Notes: generated from the letters alone by a model not told the origin. DNA of 64,000 nucleotides from Uranotaenia lowii (GCF_029784155.1 NC_073691.1:137280409-137344408); one strand, 5' to 3'; positions 46,395 to 57,873 are shown, counted from the stretch's first letter. Numbers and translations: made by a program.

Positions 46395-47400
46395 TGTCTG
46401 AGGGCATAACGCAAAAAGCGCCTCTGGATAGCCTCGAGCCGCTCATTATCGTTCTAGTAGTAGGGACACTAGACTGCTGATGCGTATTCGAGGATGGATC
46501 GAACTATGCTGCAATACAGGCTCTTCAGGCAGTTCACGTCCTTGAATTCCTTGGCCACTCGAAATAAAAATCCGAGGCTTCTAGATGCTTTATCGACGAC
46601 GTAGTTCGTATGTGTTTTGAATTCCATCTTATGGTCGAGTATAACGCCCATATCATTGATGTGGTCCACCCGCGCAATGGACTCATCTCCTAAGAAGTAC
46701 TCCGCGCAAAAAAGCTGCCGTTTTCGAGAGAAACTGATGACTGCACATTTACTGCAATTCAAAGGCAGGCAGTTGATGTCGCACCACTGTGCGAAAAGAT
46801 TGAACTGGTTTTGCAGTCAATGTCGTCCTGACCTTTTATGGCGTAGAACAGTCAAAGATCATCAGCATCACCAAGTTTCGGGCCGTCGAGGAGTGAGAGC
46901 ACATCGTTAAAATAGATTAAGAAGATAATCGGTCCTAAGTGTCAACCTTGGGGCACACTGGAGGAGGCAGAGAACTGGCTGGACAGAGTGTCTCTAGTGC
47001 GAACTGTCTATTTACGTCCAGTTAAGTAACTGCGGAACCAGCCAAGTAAAGGTCCGCAGAATCCTAAGCGTCCAAGCTTACCAATGGAAATTTCGTGGGT
47101 CACCTTATCAAACGCTGCTGGCAAATCGGTATAAATGGCGTCAGTTTAAGACTTAGCTAGCAGCAAAACTTTCGTGTACATAGGAGGTAGAGGTCAACAG
47201 GTTAGTTGTCGTGGAGCGTTTGGGCATAAAACCGTGCTGCTCGCTTGAAACATTTTGCGAATAGTTTGGAGATTGCACATAAAGCAGGAATTCCTTTATA
47301 GTTGTTGATATCTCTCCGATCTCCCTTTTTATGGACTGGAAACATGTAAGCTTCCTTCCACAGTGAAAGGTATGTGGCTCTGCCAAGAAAAGCTTGAAAG
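46395..47400 (-). pseudogene. CR1/Jockey-type reverse transcriptase pseudogene
   Basis: On the minus strand, fragments of a LINE RT occur in order across at least three frames. The 5' part (47400-47160) has the finger region with QHGFMPKRSTTTNLL. The middle (about 46900) has FNLFINDVLSLL then DADDL in place of YADD. The 3' part has NCSKCAVISFSRKR, the VDHINDMGVILDHKMEF thumb block, and LEYASAV followed by an in-frame stop, CPYY, and ERLEAIQRRFLRYAL. Frameshifts separate the parts. The endonuclease and 3' end are absent. The clade is judged from QHGF/RSTTTNL and the '+LGV+LD' block, and R1/Jockey relatives are possible. Confidence 0.8.
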
Positions 47401-47410
47401 GTAAGGGGTA

Positions 47411-47436
47411 ACGAAATCTAATGCGGATGAGGGCTA
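47411..47436. repeat. Solo end of the TTAA palindromic element
   Basis: AACGAAATCTAATGCGGATG, then AGGG, matches the right end of 41344-43256 (43232-43256). It is followed by CTAA instead of TTAA. No arm remains. Confidence 0.6.
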
Positions 47437-48787
47437 AAAACGTCTGATTTCCGTCCGATTTTCCGGACATTTCCCTGCGTCGAAGACAAGGCCTGACAGT
47501 TCAAACCAGTCCAGATTTTGTTTGAATTCGGCCAGTTTTTCTGGTCGAATTGACGCCACGCGTCGACTAGTTTTGCAACGTTCCACCGCGGTTTCAATCA
47601 TAGCAATCATATAGTTTTTTTTTTTTATATGTCATGAATTTGTTCGATGGATAACATCCCCAAGTAACACAGATCAAGCCAATTGGCTTTTTTGAGTTTA
47701 AATATTGTTTTATGAAGACTTTTCGATGGCATCCAATTTTTAAAACGGTTTTATTGTAACATAGGAAATGCTTGATTTATCGTGTGTTTTAAAAGAGCCC
47801 TGAAAGTTTTGCTAAAACTTGAATAAAACACTATCTTAAGAGTGTTGTAAAAAAGTTGCAAAAGTATTGCTAAAGATTCAATAAACACATATTTTCCTGT
47901 TTTTATTAGAGCTTTGGTACCAGTTTTAATAATGCGCTCAATGCGCTTTTAAAACTAGCGTTCAAGCCAAGTTGAAAAACTGTTTTATTGGAACATTGGA
48001 TGTAGGCATTATAAAACTAAGTGACAGATGATTTGACAATCGAGAAGAACGTATACACGCTTAAACTTTTTTACCTCTTTTTGAGATAGCATAACCTGTT
48101 TTGAAAGGATTATCACTCAAAATTGAGAAAAGCGTGCTATCAAAATGATATAAATTAACACAGTCTAATTCATCTGAAAAATAAAAACAACTTTGTTGTA
48201 TCCGCATTCATATTTCAAAACAACCGCAAATCAGTCCACATCATTATTCGCTCTGTGCCTACTGTGAATAAACGGTTTTTCTGATTCGATAAGAATAACT
48301 GTATTAGAAAATTCATTTACAAGTATGCCTATTAAACTACTCGTTTTATTTATCCATCTCTGTCTCTCAATGCGAAGTTGATCTTTATTTACGTCATCCA
48401 ATCCAGAACTTACAAAATTATTTTCCGATCAACCGTCCTTGAAAATTTCTAGAAGACTGCAGAAACCGGCTTCAACTCAGCAAAGACGGAGAAATTGAGT
48501 TTCATCACAAGCGAAAATGCTCATCAGCCTCAACAAGTTTCAGATGATATATTCAGAATGAAGACCACTAGCATTGGCCGATCATTGAAAATAACGATTT
48601 ATTTAAAGCGTAATGCAGTTCTGGTAATAGTAAGCAAAACATCCGAAGGACGTTTTAAAGAATCGTTTTATCGCTTCCAATTGTTTTCCCATACAACTGT
48701 TTTAACAGTTTTTAACTGTTTTACATAACCTAACTACACATTCAAAATTCAATCATTTCGGAGGCAATGTTTTTACAATTTCAATAA
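47437..48787. other. Spacer upstream of the Penelope-like fragment
   Basis: Contains AT-rich DNA with a possible MITE start CCCCAAGTAACACAGATCAA (47651), reminiscent of the CCCAAGCAACC terminus at 7651, but without a partner. No upstream Penelope RT sequence was found. Confidence 0.4.
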
Positions 48788-49702
48788 TCGTTTGCTGTTG
48801 TTGTCCTGCGCCAGAACAACTATCCAAAACAACTCATCAACCGCATAATAAACCGGGAAAATCATATCCATCAGCACGAACAGTCAACAACTCCAAACAT
48901 CACCATCGAACAACATCCAACCGACCAGCATCCTACTGAACAGCATCCAATCGAACAGCATCCAACCCAACAGCAACCAGCCATCATACCACCCACCCAA
49001 CAACAGCATAAACCAAACAACGAAGATCACCAATCAACTGCCGTAGAACAACAAACACAACACCACTCCGAAAGCAATCTCCAGACCGAGCAAACAGCAA
49101 CAGAATCCAGCATCAATCCTCCGCAAATCCGATATTTTCCGCTCACTTTCATCCCGAACCTATCAAGCCACATCACAAAAATTCTGAAAATCGATTACGC
49201 TGAAATTCACATCGCTAATTGCATTCCAAAGCCGCTTGGAATGTTATTGCCACGAGCCAAAGACCCGATTGCTTCATCTGAAACACCAAACATCATCTAT
49301 TCCATCCCGTGTAGCAGCTGCCCAAAACAGTACATCGGTATGAGTCGTAACAACTTGAAAACAAGACTCGTTGGACACAAGTCAAACATCAAGAAGTATG
49401 AACAGCTATCTACACGGGATTCCACCCAAACGAACACCGAGAAAGCGAGCATGAGAGAGAACTGTACCGCTCTTCTGGCTCATATCATTGATGAAGGCCA
49501 CACGATGGATCTCGAGAAAGCCAGAGTCATTGATAGAACCAGAAGATCGAGCGCTCTCCCAATCCTGGAAATGTGTCACATCTACACAAACACGAACACA
49601 TTTAACTTTAGAACCGACGTAAACAACCTCAGTTCCACATATGCAAACATCCTACAATGTACAACCACACGAAAACACAAAACAAATGTTAGTAGGTAAC
49701 AT
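48788..49702 (+). CDS. Penelope-like element: RT C-terminus, linker and GIY-YIG endonuclease (truncated)
   Basis: An open frame of ~304 codons with no start of its own (stop at 48785; the first ATG at 49241 is internal). It opens with the RT tail NNYPKQLINRIINR, then an insert of Gln/His/Pro repeats (EQHPTDQHPTEQHP, 48909-48985) and a Gln/Thr-rich linker, then RYFPLTFIPNLSSHITKILK, a typical Penelope linker. The endonuclease follows. Numbering from 49241, it has IYSIPCSSC (19-27), YIG (31-33), Arg42, and HIIDEGH (81-87). Cys24, Cys27, His81 and His87 form the CCHH zinc-binding set special to Penelope GIY-YIG domains. The domain has no internal stops. The RT domain proper is missing, so the copy is 5'-truncated and inactive. 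Confidence 0.85.
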
Positions 49703-50160
49703 AGCAATAACCAATCACGATCAAAACACTAACACACAAAATCCGAGTAGCCATTAGTAAACAAAGCGCTGCCGCACAGTTTATCTAATGGTGAAGCGTT
49801 GCGGTTCAATTTTCGACGCAGTGAGTTTAAAAAAAAATAGGAAACGTTCAATTTTTCAAACTAACATATTTGATACAGTATTCACAGACAAAATTCGAAC
49901 TACAATATTTAATTACCACAAAAATTAGACTAAAAACGAACCTGACAATTAGTGAGTACAAAATATGTTCACATAACACAAATTTAGACAATGTTACAAA
50001 ATTACAATAAATTTACAGTTACCCACTGAAGAAGGCCACAATAAATGGCCGAAACGTTTGGACAATAATAAAAATAACTCGTTTTTATTCCCACAAATGA
50101 CTGAATAAGCCGTTTCAATCTCCAAAAATTAAAAATCATCCAGTCAAAAAACAATACCAT
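49703..50160 (+). mobile_element. Penelope-like 3' UTR and terminal repeat
   Basis: Non-coding tail after the endonuclease. At 50026-50056 CACTGAAGAAGGCCACAATA, then AATGGCCGAAACG, has a CUGAAGA-type core, a GGCCA/UGGCC stem and GAAAC, resembling a degenerate hammerhead motif as known in Penelope terminal repeats. 50056-50150 matches (inverted) both duplication copies at 16100-16210 and 19095-19215, which marks it as a dispersed terminal segment. The 3' limit is approximate. Confidence 0.6.
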
Positions 50161-50919
50161 AATATTTAATATTTTATAATATGTGTGCTAAATAAAAAAA
50201 ATTTATTCCGAATAACTTGAACTTTTTAAAAAACCTAAATAGTATATAAATTTACGATGGCAGCAATACTAAATTTGGATTCAGAAAACGAACCTTTGCT
50301 ACTGATCTTATTTGGTCTGGAAATCCGGACCGAATTCGGTCTGGAAATCCGGACCAATTGTTTTTACTGCTTGTTTTCAGCATCGCGTCGCGTCGTCAGG
50401 AAACTTGTGTCACCAGAGCGCTAAATCGGTCCGAACTCGATCGGTTTTCTAGTCTGTTTCCGGACCAATTCACGGGTTGATCAGACCAAATTCCGACAGA
50501 TTTTGGTCCCATTTTTTGAACCGATTTTTTTTCTGAAATTTAAGCTTTTTTGTTTCGAGTGTATTGTAGATGAAAGCTTGAAGCTGATAAAAAAGAGGTT
50601 TAAATTTGACAAAAAAGCTTAAATTTGAGAGATGTTCTCCACATAGCTTTTATGAGGTTGCATGAGTTGCATGGGAGATACTTAAGCCATCAACCACAAA
50701 CAGTTGAGCGAATTGACAGCCACTTCCAACACATGGGCTTATCTGTCAACTTCCACCCCACCTAACTGCTTTGCGCGTTATGCTATTTTTTGAGGAGTTT
50801 AAACATGTAACAAAGTATTAAAAAATACAGTTTGTTATATTTCATGCTTGTTTTTCTATAATTAAAAGTGAAATTGCATGGTTAAAGTGATGTATTGTAG
50901 TTTTGTGGATTCCCAAACG
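50161..50919. other. Unassigned; short GGTCTGGAAATCCGGACC tandem
   Basis: TTTGGTCTGGAAATCCGGAC (50312-50331) recurs adjacent at 50337-50355, each a near-palindrome. No larger element resolved. Confidence 0.45.
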
Positions 50920-50922
50920 TTA

Positions 50923-51215
50923 GAGCAAGTTCACTGGTGTTGGGAAAAAGTGGTAGAAATTTTGTCACGTTTTGCAAATTTTGAAAATTGCAAAAATGTT
51001 TTCAAGATCTGTGGTCTTCAAGTTTTCCTACAACTCGTGTTGTATTTTCGCATGCTTTGATGCAAAATAGCAATATTTCTATCACATACGGCTGAAATAG
51101 AAACAGTGCTGTAAAAAAATACAACGCCCAAAGATCTTGCAAACATTTTTGCATGGTAAAATTTTCAAAATGTCAACATTTCTACCACTTTTTCCCAACA
51201 CCAGTGAACTTGCTC
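50923..51215. mobile_element. PIF/Harbinger-like MITE, 42-bp TIRs, TTA TSD
   Basis: The left end GAGCAAGTTCACTGGTGTTG and the next 22 bases are repeated inverted at the right end (about 51174-51215) with one mismatch. TTA at 50920-50922 and 51216-51218 is a 3-bp TSD, as expected for PIF/Harbinger. 293 bp, no transposase. The 60-aa frame at 50878-51060 crosses the boundary and is spurious. Confidence 0.8.
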
Positions 51216-51218
51216 TTA

Positions 51219-52928
51219 CGAATTTTAAAAGGGAGATATGTTGTGGCGTCACAATTTGTAAGATAGGAGGAGAAAAGAGGGTGTAGGGCGGCGGGTATTA
51301 AAATTTAGGATTTTTCCCTTACGCAATTTATTGAGGGCGCCAAACCCGTATGGAATTAATCAGCTTGTAAATTGTTATTCTGGATTTCCGAAGGTAAAGC
51401 TTTTTCTAACTTATTGTCACAAGAGACTGAAAGAATCATGTAGCATCAACGGAATAAGTGATGCTGTCACCAGAATGATACACGTGTCATCTCTTTTGCT
51501 AGACGTAGATCGTCATCATTGGTGCGGTGATTGTAGATGTTTAAACCTATCTAATGAATGCGTTTATGACGATTTGTTCCTTAGCACGATAAGCAGTTAA
51601 TCTCGCCCATTTAGCCGGCATACCTGTTAGCTCTAAACCTAAATATGCAGCTACCCCGACTTAAGCCGCGCATAACAGCATCATTATCGTGATTCTGGCG
51701 CGTGTTGACAGCATCTGACGTAGGTTAGCAATTTTATTTCACAATCGATTTAAGATTGGCTTCAGTAATACAGTAGTTAGGGAAGCATCTGCTTAGATGA
51801 AGAATGTTTATAAACACATCAAACTGAACGTGACTAGTTCTTCACGATAGTAAAAAATTTATTGCTCCGCTATGTTATCGATTGTTGTGGTAAATGTGGG
51901 GAGCAATTCATCAATGCGAGGAATTTCTTGGTATAATTGTCATGGAGAGCCAATAAAAATCAAGATGTTGGGCTTACAAAGCATGACAAAAAGACAGACA
52001 AAGCTGTAGTAAACTTACAAAAGCACTTGATTGATCTTGTTAATATGGTCACCCTGATTAGAATTATCCAATGGTCTTAACAAAACCTCTGGTACCTTTT
52101 GTTATAAATTCAAATGTTAAATGTTACCAACTTGTTTTAATCTATGGCAGAAAGACTGAATAAAAAAAGAAAAAACACGTTCAAACGTCAAATTTCGACC
52201 AGTGCGAAGATTCATAACTTTCTGAGAGTGATTTTCAATAAAAAATATTGAAGCTGAAAAGCACCTGTTTTGCATATACAATTATTTAATTAGGTTCTGT
52301 TTTGTTTTGGCACATGTTTGCAGGTTCAGGCGTGTTAATTCGCTCAAATTTCGTTTTTGAAGTTTTTGAAGTTCATAAATAATACCTAATTGTTTTATTA
52401 ACGGTTGGTCTAAAAATAGCCAAAATAATAGAATTAGGGTTTGGGTGTTCCCATGGGCCGAACAACATTTGTATAGAGTTCGAAATTTATATTTACAACA
52501 GAGATGGCAGACTAGCATTGGATAATCAGCTGGTGTATTCGATTTCGATGTTTACTTTTGAATCTGCTACAATTAACTCAGAAGGCTTAATTTTGCGCCT
52601 AAACAGAGTTCGATGACTCGCTATACGAAATTTATCAAAGAAAGTTTAAATTTTATTGATTACAAATCTTTTTAAAAAAAATCTGACTATTTGGCGAAAA
52701 GTTAAAAAAACGATACAAAAGCGATCCAGCGAATGTCAGTCTTCCTTTCTTGGGTTTTAATGTTCTGTAATTTGAAGTTTTAAGGCGCGAAAAACTGTAA
52801 TTATGAACAGAAATAATATAAATCGTCTCTTCACTTTTAATTGGTCAACAACATAACGTCCAGTTATTACTCATCTGAAATGATCTGCGTGTATGCGTGA
52901 GAAATGTTAAAAAACACTTCAATAGTCC
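51219..52928. other. Unassigned DNA, no gene recognised
   Basis: Short frames (51331-51600, 89 aa with CGDCRCLNLSNEC; 52282-52518) show no domain I can name. No element ends found. Confidence 0.4.
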
Positions 52929-52930
52929 TA

Positions 52931-54231
52931 AAGGGTGATACGGTCAAAATTTGGTCAAGGGAAAACGCGTGTAAATCGGTGAAATCGTTTAATTAAAAAT
53001 TCAAATTAAATTTCTTTTTCAAGTTTAATTAGTATAAAATTCAGGAAAAATATTCAGTTAGGCTTCCGCTTTTCCAAATCCGAATTTCCGGGCCTTACGC
53101 TCAACCCCTACCATCAGATTTTGTACAGCCACCTTGTGCACCTTCTTCGACGCAGAAAGCCAGTTTGCCTTGAACTGCTGCTCGGCCATAGCAGTTTTTT
53201 TGGTCTTTTTTAGGTTCCGCTTGACAATAGCCCAGTATTTCTCAATTTTGCGGAGCTCTGGCGTGTTGGGGGGGTTCTTGTCCTTGGGAACCACATGCAC
53301 GTTATTGGCGGAGTATCACTCATTGGCCTTTTTACAGTAACGGCAAGATGCCAAATCCGACCAAAACAGTACGGAACAACCGTGTTTCTTCAGGAAAGGC
53401 AGCAGACGTTTATTCAAACACTCTTTCACGTAAATTTCTTGGTTGACAGTCCCGGAAGTTATGAAAATGCTGCTTTTCAAGCCACAGGTACAGATTGCTT
53501 GCCAAAACAGATATTTCTTCGCGAACTTTGTTATATTCATGTGCTTGAAAATATCTGATACCTTTTCCCTTCCTTTTGCCGTATAAAACTCCTGTCCCGG
53601 AAGCTGCTTGTAGTCGGCTTTGACGTAGGTTTCGTCGTCAATTACCACGCAGTCAAACTTCGTCAGCATCGTTGTGTACAGCCTCCGGGATCGCAATTTG
53701 GCCGTCGTATTTTGTTTATCATCGCGATTTGGAGTCACTACCTTCTTCTAAGTCGATAGTCCGGATCGTTTTTTGGCTCGTTGCACGGTTGTAGACGATA
53801 CACCCAGCTTATTTGCGGCATCTCGGAGAGAGAGGTTAGGGTTTCGCTTGAAACTACCGGCAACTCTCTTTGTCGTCTCAGCGGCTTCCGGTTTTCGATT
53901 TCCCCCGATCCAGACTTCCTGGCTGTCGATAAACGTTCCTCAAACACTTTAATTACATTTGTAACGGTTGATTTGGCAACTTTTAGCGATTTTGCCAGCT
54001 TTGCGTGCGAGTAGCTTGGATTTTCGCGATGCGTGAGCAAAATTTTGATACGCTGCTCTTCTTCATTGGACGGCATTTTGACAACTAAAGAGTGAATTCC
54101 AAAATCAAAATAGGAGCAACATTCTACACGCACACACACCTTCAAAATGAGGGGTGTTCAGGTTTTTTAAATGCAAAATTGAAAGAAATACGTCAAGTTG
54201 ATATTGACCAAATTTTGACCGTATCACCCTT
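52931..54231 (-). mobile_element. DD37E Tc1/mariner transposon, full length, dead
   Basis: 28-bp perfect TIRs (first 20: AAGGGTGATACGGTCAAAAT) at 52931-52958 and 54204-54231, with TA at 52929-52930 and 54232-54233. 1301 bp is the usual size for a single-ORF mariner. The transposase runs on the minus strand and is broken by a frameshift and a stop (see next entry). A second copy of the 5' end survives at 40520-40741. The intact TIRs mean it could still be moved by a transposase supplied from elsewhere. Confidence 0.93.
53058..54076 (-). pseudogene. DD37E mariner transposase, one frameshift and one stop
   Basis: The likely start is the ATG at 54074-54076 (MPSNEEEQRIKILL), not the longer upstream ATG, because the same start is kept in the 40.6-kb copy. 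The HTH region covers YSHAKLAKSLKVAKSTVTNV. The frame is lost between about 53900 and 53740. The catalytic part resumes with DKQN, CVVIDDETYVKADYK (first Asp), ...FWSDLASCRYCKK (second Asp), an in-frame TGA at 53313-53315, then VPKDKNPPNTPELRKIEKYW (Glu). Counting through the stop gives 37 residues between the second Asp and the Glu, which defines DD37E. It ends KFGFGKAEA. Confidence 0.9.
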
Positions 54232-54233
54232 TA

Positions 54234-56012
54234 TTTGTCGCTGGTAGTGTTCGTGACACAATGCTGGTTGTTTCACTAACGCAAAACAACCTCAAAAACG
54301 ACCGTATTTGTTGGCCGGCTGCATAGTTTTAGCACTGACCATACTGACTGGACACTCGATTTCGTTTGTTGGTAATTTTTCCAACAGTACCCAATTTTCA
54401 AAAAATACAGGCAATTCCTACGATAAAATTGGGCTACACAGGTACATTTTTCCTGAAGGCCATTTTTAGTCGAATTTTGCAGCTTCGCCACCTACAGTCG
54501 GTATTGCGAACCTGCAAAATTTGACAAAAAAATAGCCACAAAAAAGTCGAATTTTTATTTTAACTGTCATGTCAGTGTGATCAGTGATTTTTAGTCTACT
54601 GAAAATAATTGAAGTTATTTTTCCCTGGTCATCCGTAAAGGTTTGTGCGTGTGAAATATCATCAACCACTCTATTGAATACCTGCGTTTTAAAATATAGA
54701 TAAAAATATTATAAAAGTAATGCATATGAATCATGGGAAATGCCTTAAAATTGTCTCTTCTCGTGCATAGCTTACACGACGAAAACAACATTCCGTTGAA
54801 ACCCAAATAAACAACCTTTGGCTTCGATGTTTTTAACCTAAGTCAACCTAGCCAAGAAACCAGTCAGTGAAAAATCAATTCAACAAGATACAGTTACAAT
54901 TTTACAACCGAAGAAAGGCGAAATGGGGTAAGCTATTTACATGTCTGAGCAGTTCGTTTCATTTACAACCTTTTGCGACCAAATATGTAAATGGCCAAAT
55001 TTATTATCAAAATACAGACTCCTAGCATCCGATCGGTTGTTTTCGTCATCCGAAGATGTCTCCCTTTTCGCTGAATCCGGAACTTATAAACAATCATTCA
55101 GAAAGCAGACAAACACATAAAGTTTTAGAGTTCACAGCCCTAGATATTTTTCTTATCAATCAGTTTTCGCTTTCTGATTCGGAAGATTTGAATACATTTT
55201 AAGTACCTACTGAACGATTGGGTGCTTCGCATGATTGTGAAATACTTGGATTCTTGTTTAAATATTCTAAAAGCGATTCTTTAGGTGACTGGAAATTTTA
55301 TTATTGGAGATTGCTGACGATGATTGATTGGCCGTATCTCAACTTGTCCGGTTTAACTTTGCAGACACCAGAAGAAGACTCACTTTCTTGTCTCGCCGGG
55401 GTATGGACTGTGGACAATAAACTTCCTGCCGAACGAATGGCGGCGTTGCGGTTTAGAATTCATTAACCTGCACATTTACAATTGCCTTTGGGAATACCTC
55501 TAGGTTTGAAAATATTGAAAATCAATGGTAATCACGTAGTGTCGCCGCACGGCTGTGATTAAATCTGGTGAACTAGCCATAAAGTTGCGTGGCCAGGGAA
55601 AGATCAAACTTGGAAGCGAGTAGATACCTACATCTTTGGCATCCGATAGCAGACCAGAATGAGTGTTGGGTTGTCGAATTCTCGATCTGCGTTAAATATT
55701 GGCAGAATATGCCGCTGATTTATGCAAACCGTGTAGCTTAATGAGAACTGCCGATCCGGGAGACGCACTTATTTTGATTAAGTATTCCAACAGTGACTCC
55801 CTAGGCATTATGAAGCTATTAACTGAAATTTGCCAATACTTTCTTGTAGTTAATTCACTTGATTGTGCGTAGTTTATTCTTAGTTAAATCAACTTGACCG
55901 TTCGTTGTTGATTCTGTTTTGGGAACTGGATCTTGAAAATATTAGAACCAAATTAAACAAAATGCTTATACAAATATCATTAATTTTGTAGCAACATTTT
56001 CTTAAATGTTGT
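54234..56012. other. Unassigned; faint duplicated coding-like motif
   Basis: A frame at 55218-55466 contains FLFKYSKSDSLGDWK and a second spot near 55770-55815 reads LIKYSNSDSLGIMK in the same sense, suggesting two diverged copies of one unknown sequence. No domain is recognised and neither frame is complete. Confidence 0.35.
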
Positions 56013-56500
56013 GTCTATATAAGAGAGTGAAGTGTTTGTGTGTTTTTCGCCTTAAGACCTAGAGAGCTGAAATTTGTCATGGGTGCTCATTAGGATCAGG
56101 ATTGATGAAAAATGTTTTTAGATTTTCAAATGACCCATTTTTAAGGGGGTCGTCCATACAACACAAATATTGTTTGAGCGATATTGACGTTATTATGAAT
56201 CGGATTAAGATGAAAATTTGCATGTGAGTGTTTTGAGGGGTGGAGATTTGATTACAGGTGTAAGGGATCGGCAAAGGGGGTCGTCAAAACGTCCTAATGA
56301 ACTGTTCACTGGTTTTGTGTCATTGGATTGAGATGGAAATTGGCACACGGAAGTAATTAGGGACGAGCAATTGATTCCAATCATCCAATTTTAAGGCAGG
56401 GGTCGGCAAAAGGGTTGTCCATATTACCTGTGTACTGATTTAGCGATATTGACGTTATTATACACCGGATTGAGATGGGAATTGGCTCAGGAAAGTTTTT
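56013..56500 (+). mobile_element. Helitron-like fragment, 5' end plus ~3 tandem units
   Basis: Starts TCTATATAAGAGAG and then matches 61430-61530 of the Helitron at 61332 ('agagctgaaatttg', 'gctcattagga'). About three units of the ~143-bp internal repeat follow (GGGGTCGTCCATA at ~56146, ~56277, ~56411). The 3' end is lost near 56500. Confidence 0.65.
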
Positions 56501-56675
56501 ATTTATTTACTTATTCATTTATTCATTTATTTAACGTGTAGTTTAAGGTAATTCAATTCCTTGTTTTGTTATTACAATTTTCACTTCAAAGTTATAAATA
56601 AGATCATACTTAAACTACTTTTTCTCTTCGTGTTTGTTCTATAAAGTTACTTGCTGGTTTCCCCCCGTTGAAAAG

Positions 56676-57090
56676 CTATGACACTTTCTTGCGAAAAACG
56701 TTAAGATTATTGCAGAATTTTAAACTGTTTGGAAGACTATACCAAACAGATATGCCTCTGACAAGTATTGTTTTACTGTAGCTTTCAATGTAATGACGAG
56801 GTATTTTAAAATGAAGAATGCGTGTGTTTCTCAAGCGAATATTTTTTCATGTAAGTAGGGTGGACTTTCCACGGATATGACTTTATAGATGAAGAATACA
56901 GTTCGTAGTTTATAGAAATTATCAAAAGGCGTACTCAAAATATCCGTTTGATGGTGACTAACTCCATTGTAACGAGAAAGGTTAAAAGTAAATCGGATGC
57001 AGCAAAGCAATGCAATTTTAAGTTTGTTAATTAGCATTGAAGGAGCACCAACTAACAATTCTGCACAAAAAATTGAAACATTTGATTTAC
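56676..57090 (-). pseudogene. CR1/Jockey-type RT, C-terminal fragment
   Basis: 57058-56845 encodes a C-terminal LINE segment (…RYNGVSHHQTDILSTPFDNF, FFIYKVISVESPPYLHEK). After a frameshift near 56845, the frame continues RLRNTRILHFKIPRHYIESY … LVRGISVWYSLPNSLKF … NVFRKKVS to a stop at 56676-56678. 'xWxxLPxxLK…FKxxV' endings are typical of CR1/Jockey ORF2 proteins. Only the last ~120 codons remain. Confidence 0.7.
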
Positions 57091-57775
57091 ATTCAAAGCG
57101 CTTGAAACATAAATTTATTCCTTGATTTTAACTTACATCGTTGCTTGTAAAATCACAAGCGATGCGAATGTTTCCGAACTTTGAATTTTCATCAGTCGAT
57201 GCATAATGCTTATCGAATTTTACATCATGTGATTTTAAAACTAAGGCAATGAATGGGGGTTCGCAATTTTTGTTGCTGTTCGCGAGACTTCGAAAATATC
57301 TGGGACTCCGTCGCAAAGTGTGCACAAGAATTCAAGAATCATCGTAAATTTGATTCACTGAAGTTAAATTTGTACGATTTCCTAAATTGAAGCGATGTTT
57401 TGTTTATTGGAAATCAATTTTGAAGAATTTTCTCAGGTAACAATTTAAAGAAACAATCAAACGCTGAGGGTGGATAGCTTAATTTATTAACAATTTCTTG
57501 TACATGAACATATTCACATTGCCTAAACATATTTTTATCCATTTACAATATTAAAAAAATGGAAATGGCAATGATTATAATTATCAATTGCCAGCCAAGT
57601 CATCTTACAATTAGTTTACAATTCACTATTTTAGCTCCTTACTATTTGCCATTAGAATAATTTAGAACATGAATCAATTTTTGTGTGACAAAGAATTTAC
57701 CAATGAAAAAAAGAAATATAAGAAAAAAATTCTTGACATACAATCAAGCATAAACACATGCACTCAGACACAACT
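57091..57775. other. AT-rich spacer
   Basis: Nothing recognised. The 65-aa frame at 57128-57325 lacks a known motif. Confidence 0.5.
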
Positions 57776-57788
57776 TAAAATGACTTTT

Positions 57789-57860
57789 TTTTTGCTATTA
57801 TTATTTGATTGCGCATAAATTACATAACTTAGGCCTAAGACCACTAAGGTCCAACTTGGC
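57789..57860 (-). mobile_element. SINE 3'-end fragment with 13-bp TSD
   Basis: On the minus strand, GCCAAGTTGGACCTTAGTGG, then TCTTAGGCCTAAG and TGCGC, matches the tail of the SINE at 2131-2703. It is followed by an A-rich end. TAAAATGACTTTT at 57776-57788 and 57861-57873 is an exact TSD. Only about 72 bases were copied. Confidence 0.85.
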
Positions 57861-57873
57861 TAAAATGACTTTT

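Noticed and set aside
45157..46409. Short frames at 45.1-46.4 kb as host exons
   Set aside because: No domain, no consistent splice sites, and the right end merges into LINE debris.
47651..47670. CCCCAAGTAACACAGATCAA as a second terminus of the 7.65-12.52 kb element
   Set aside because: Only CCCAAG-AAC is shared and there is no inverted partner.
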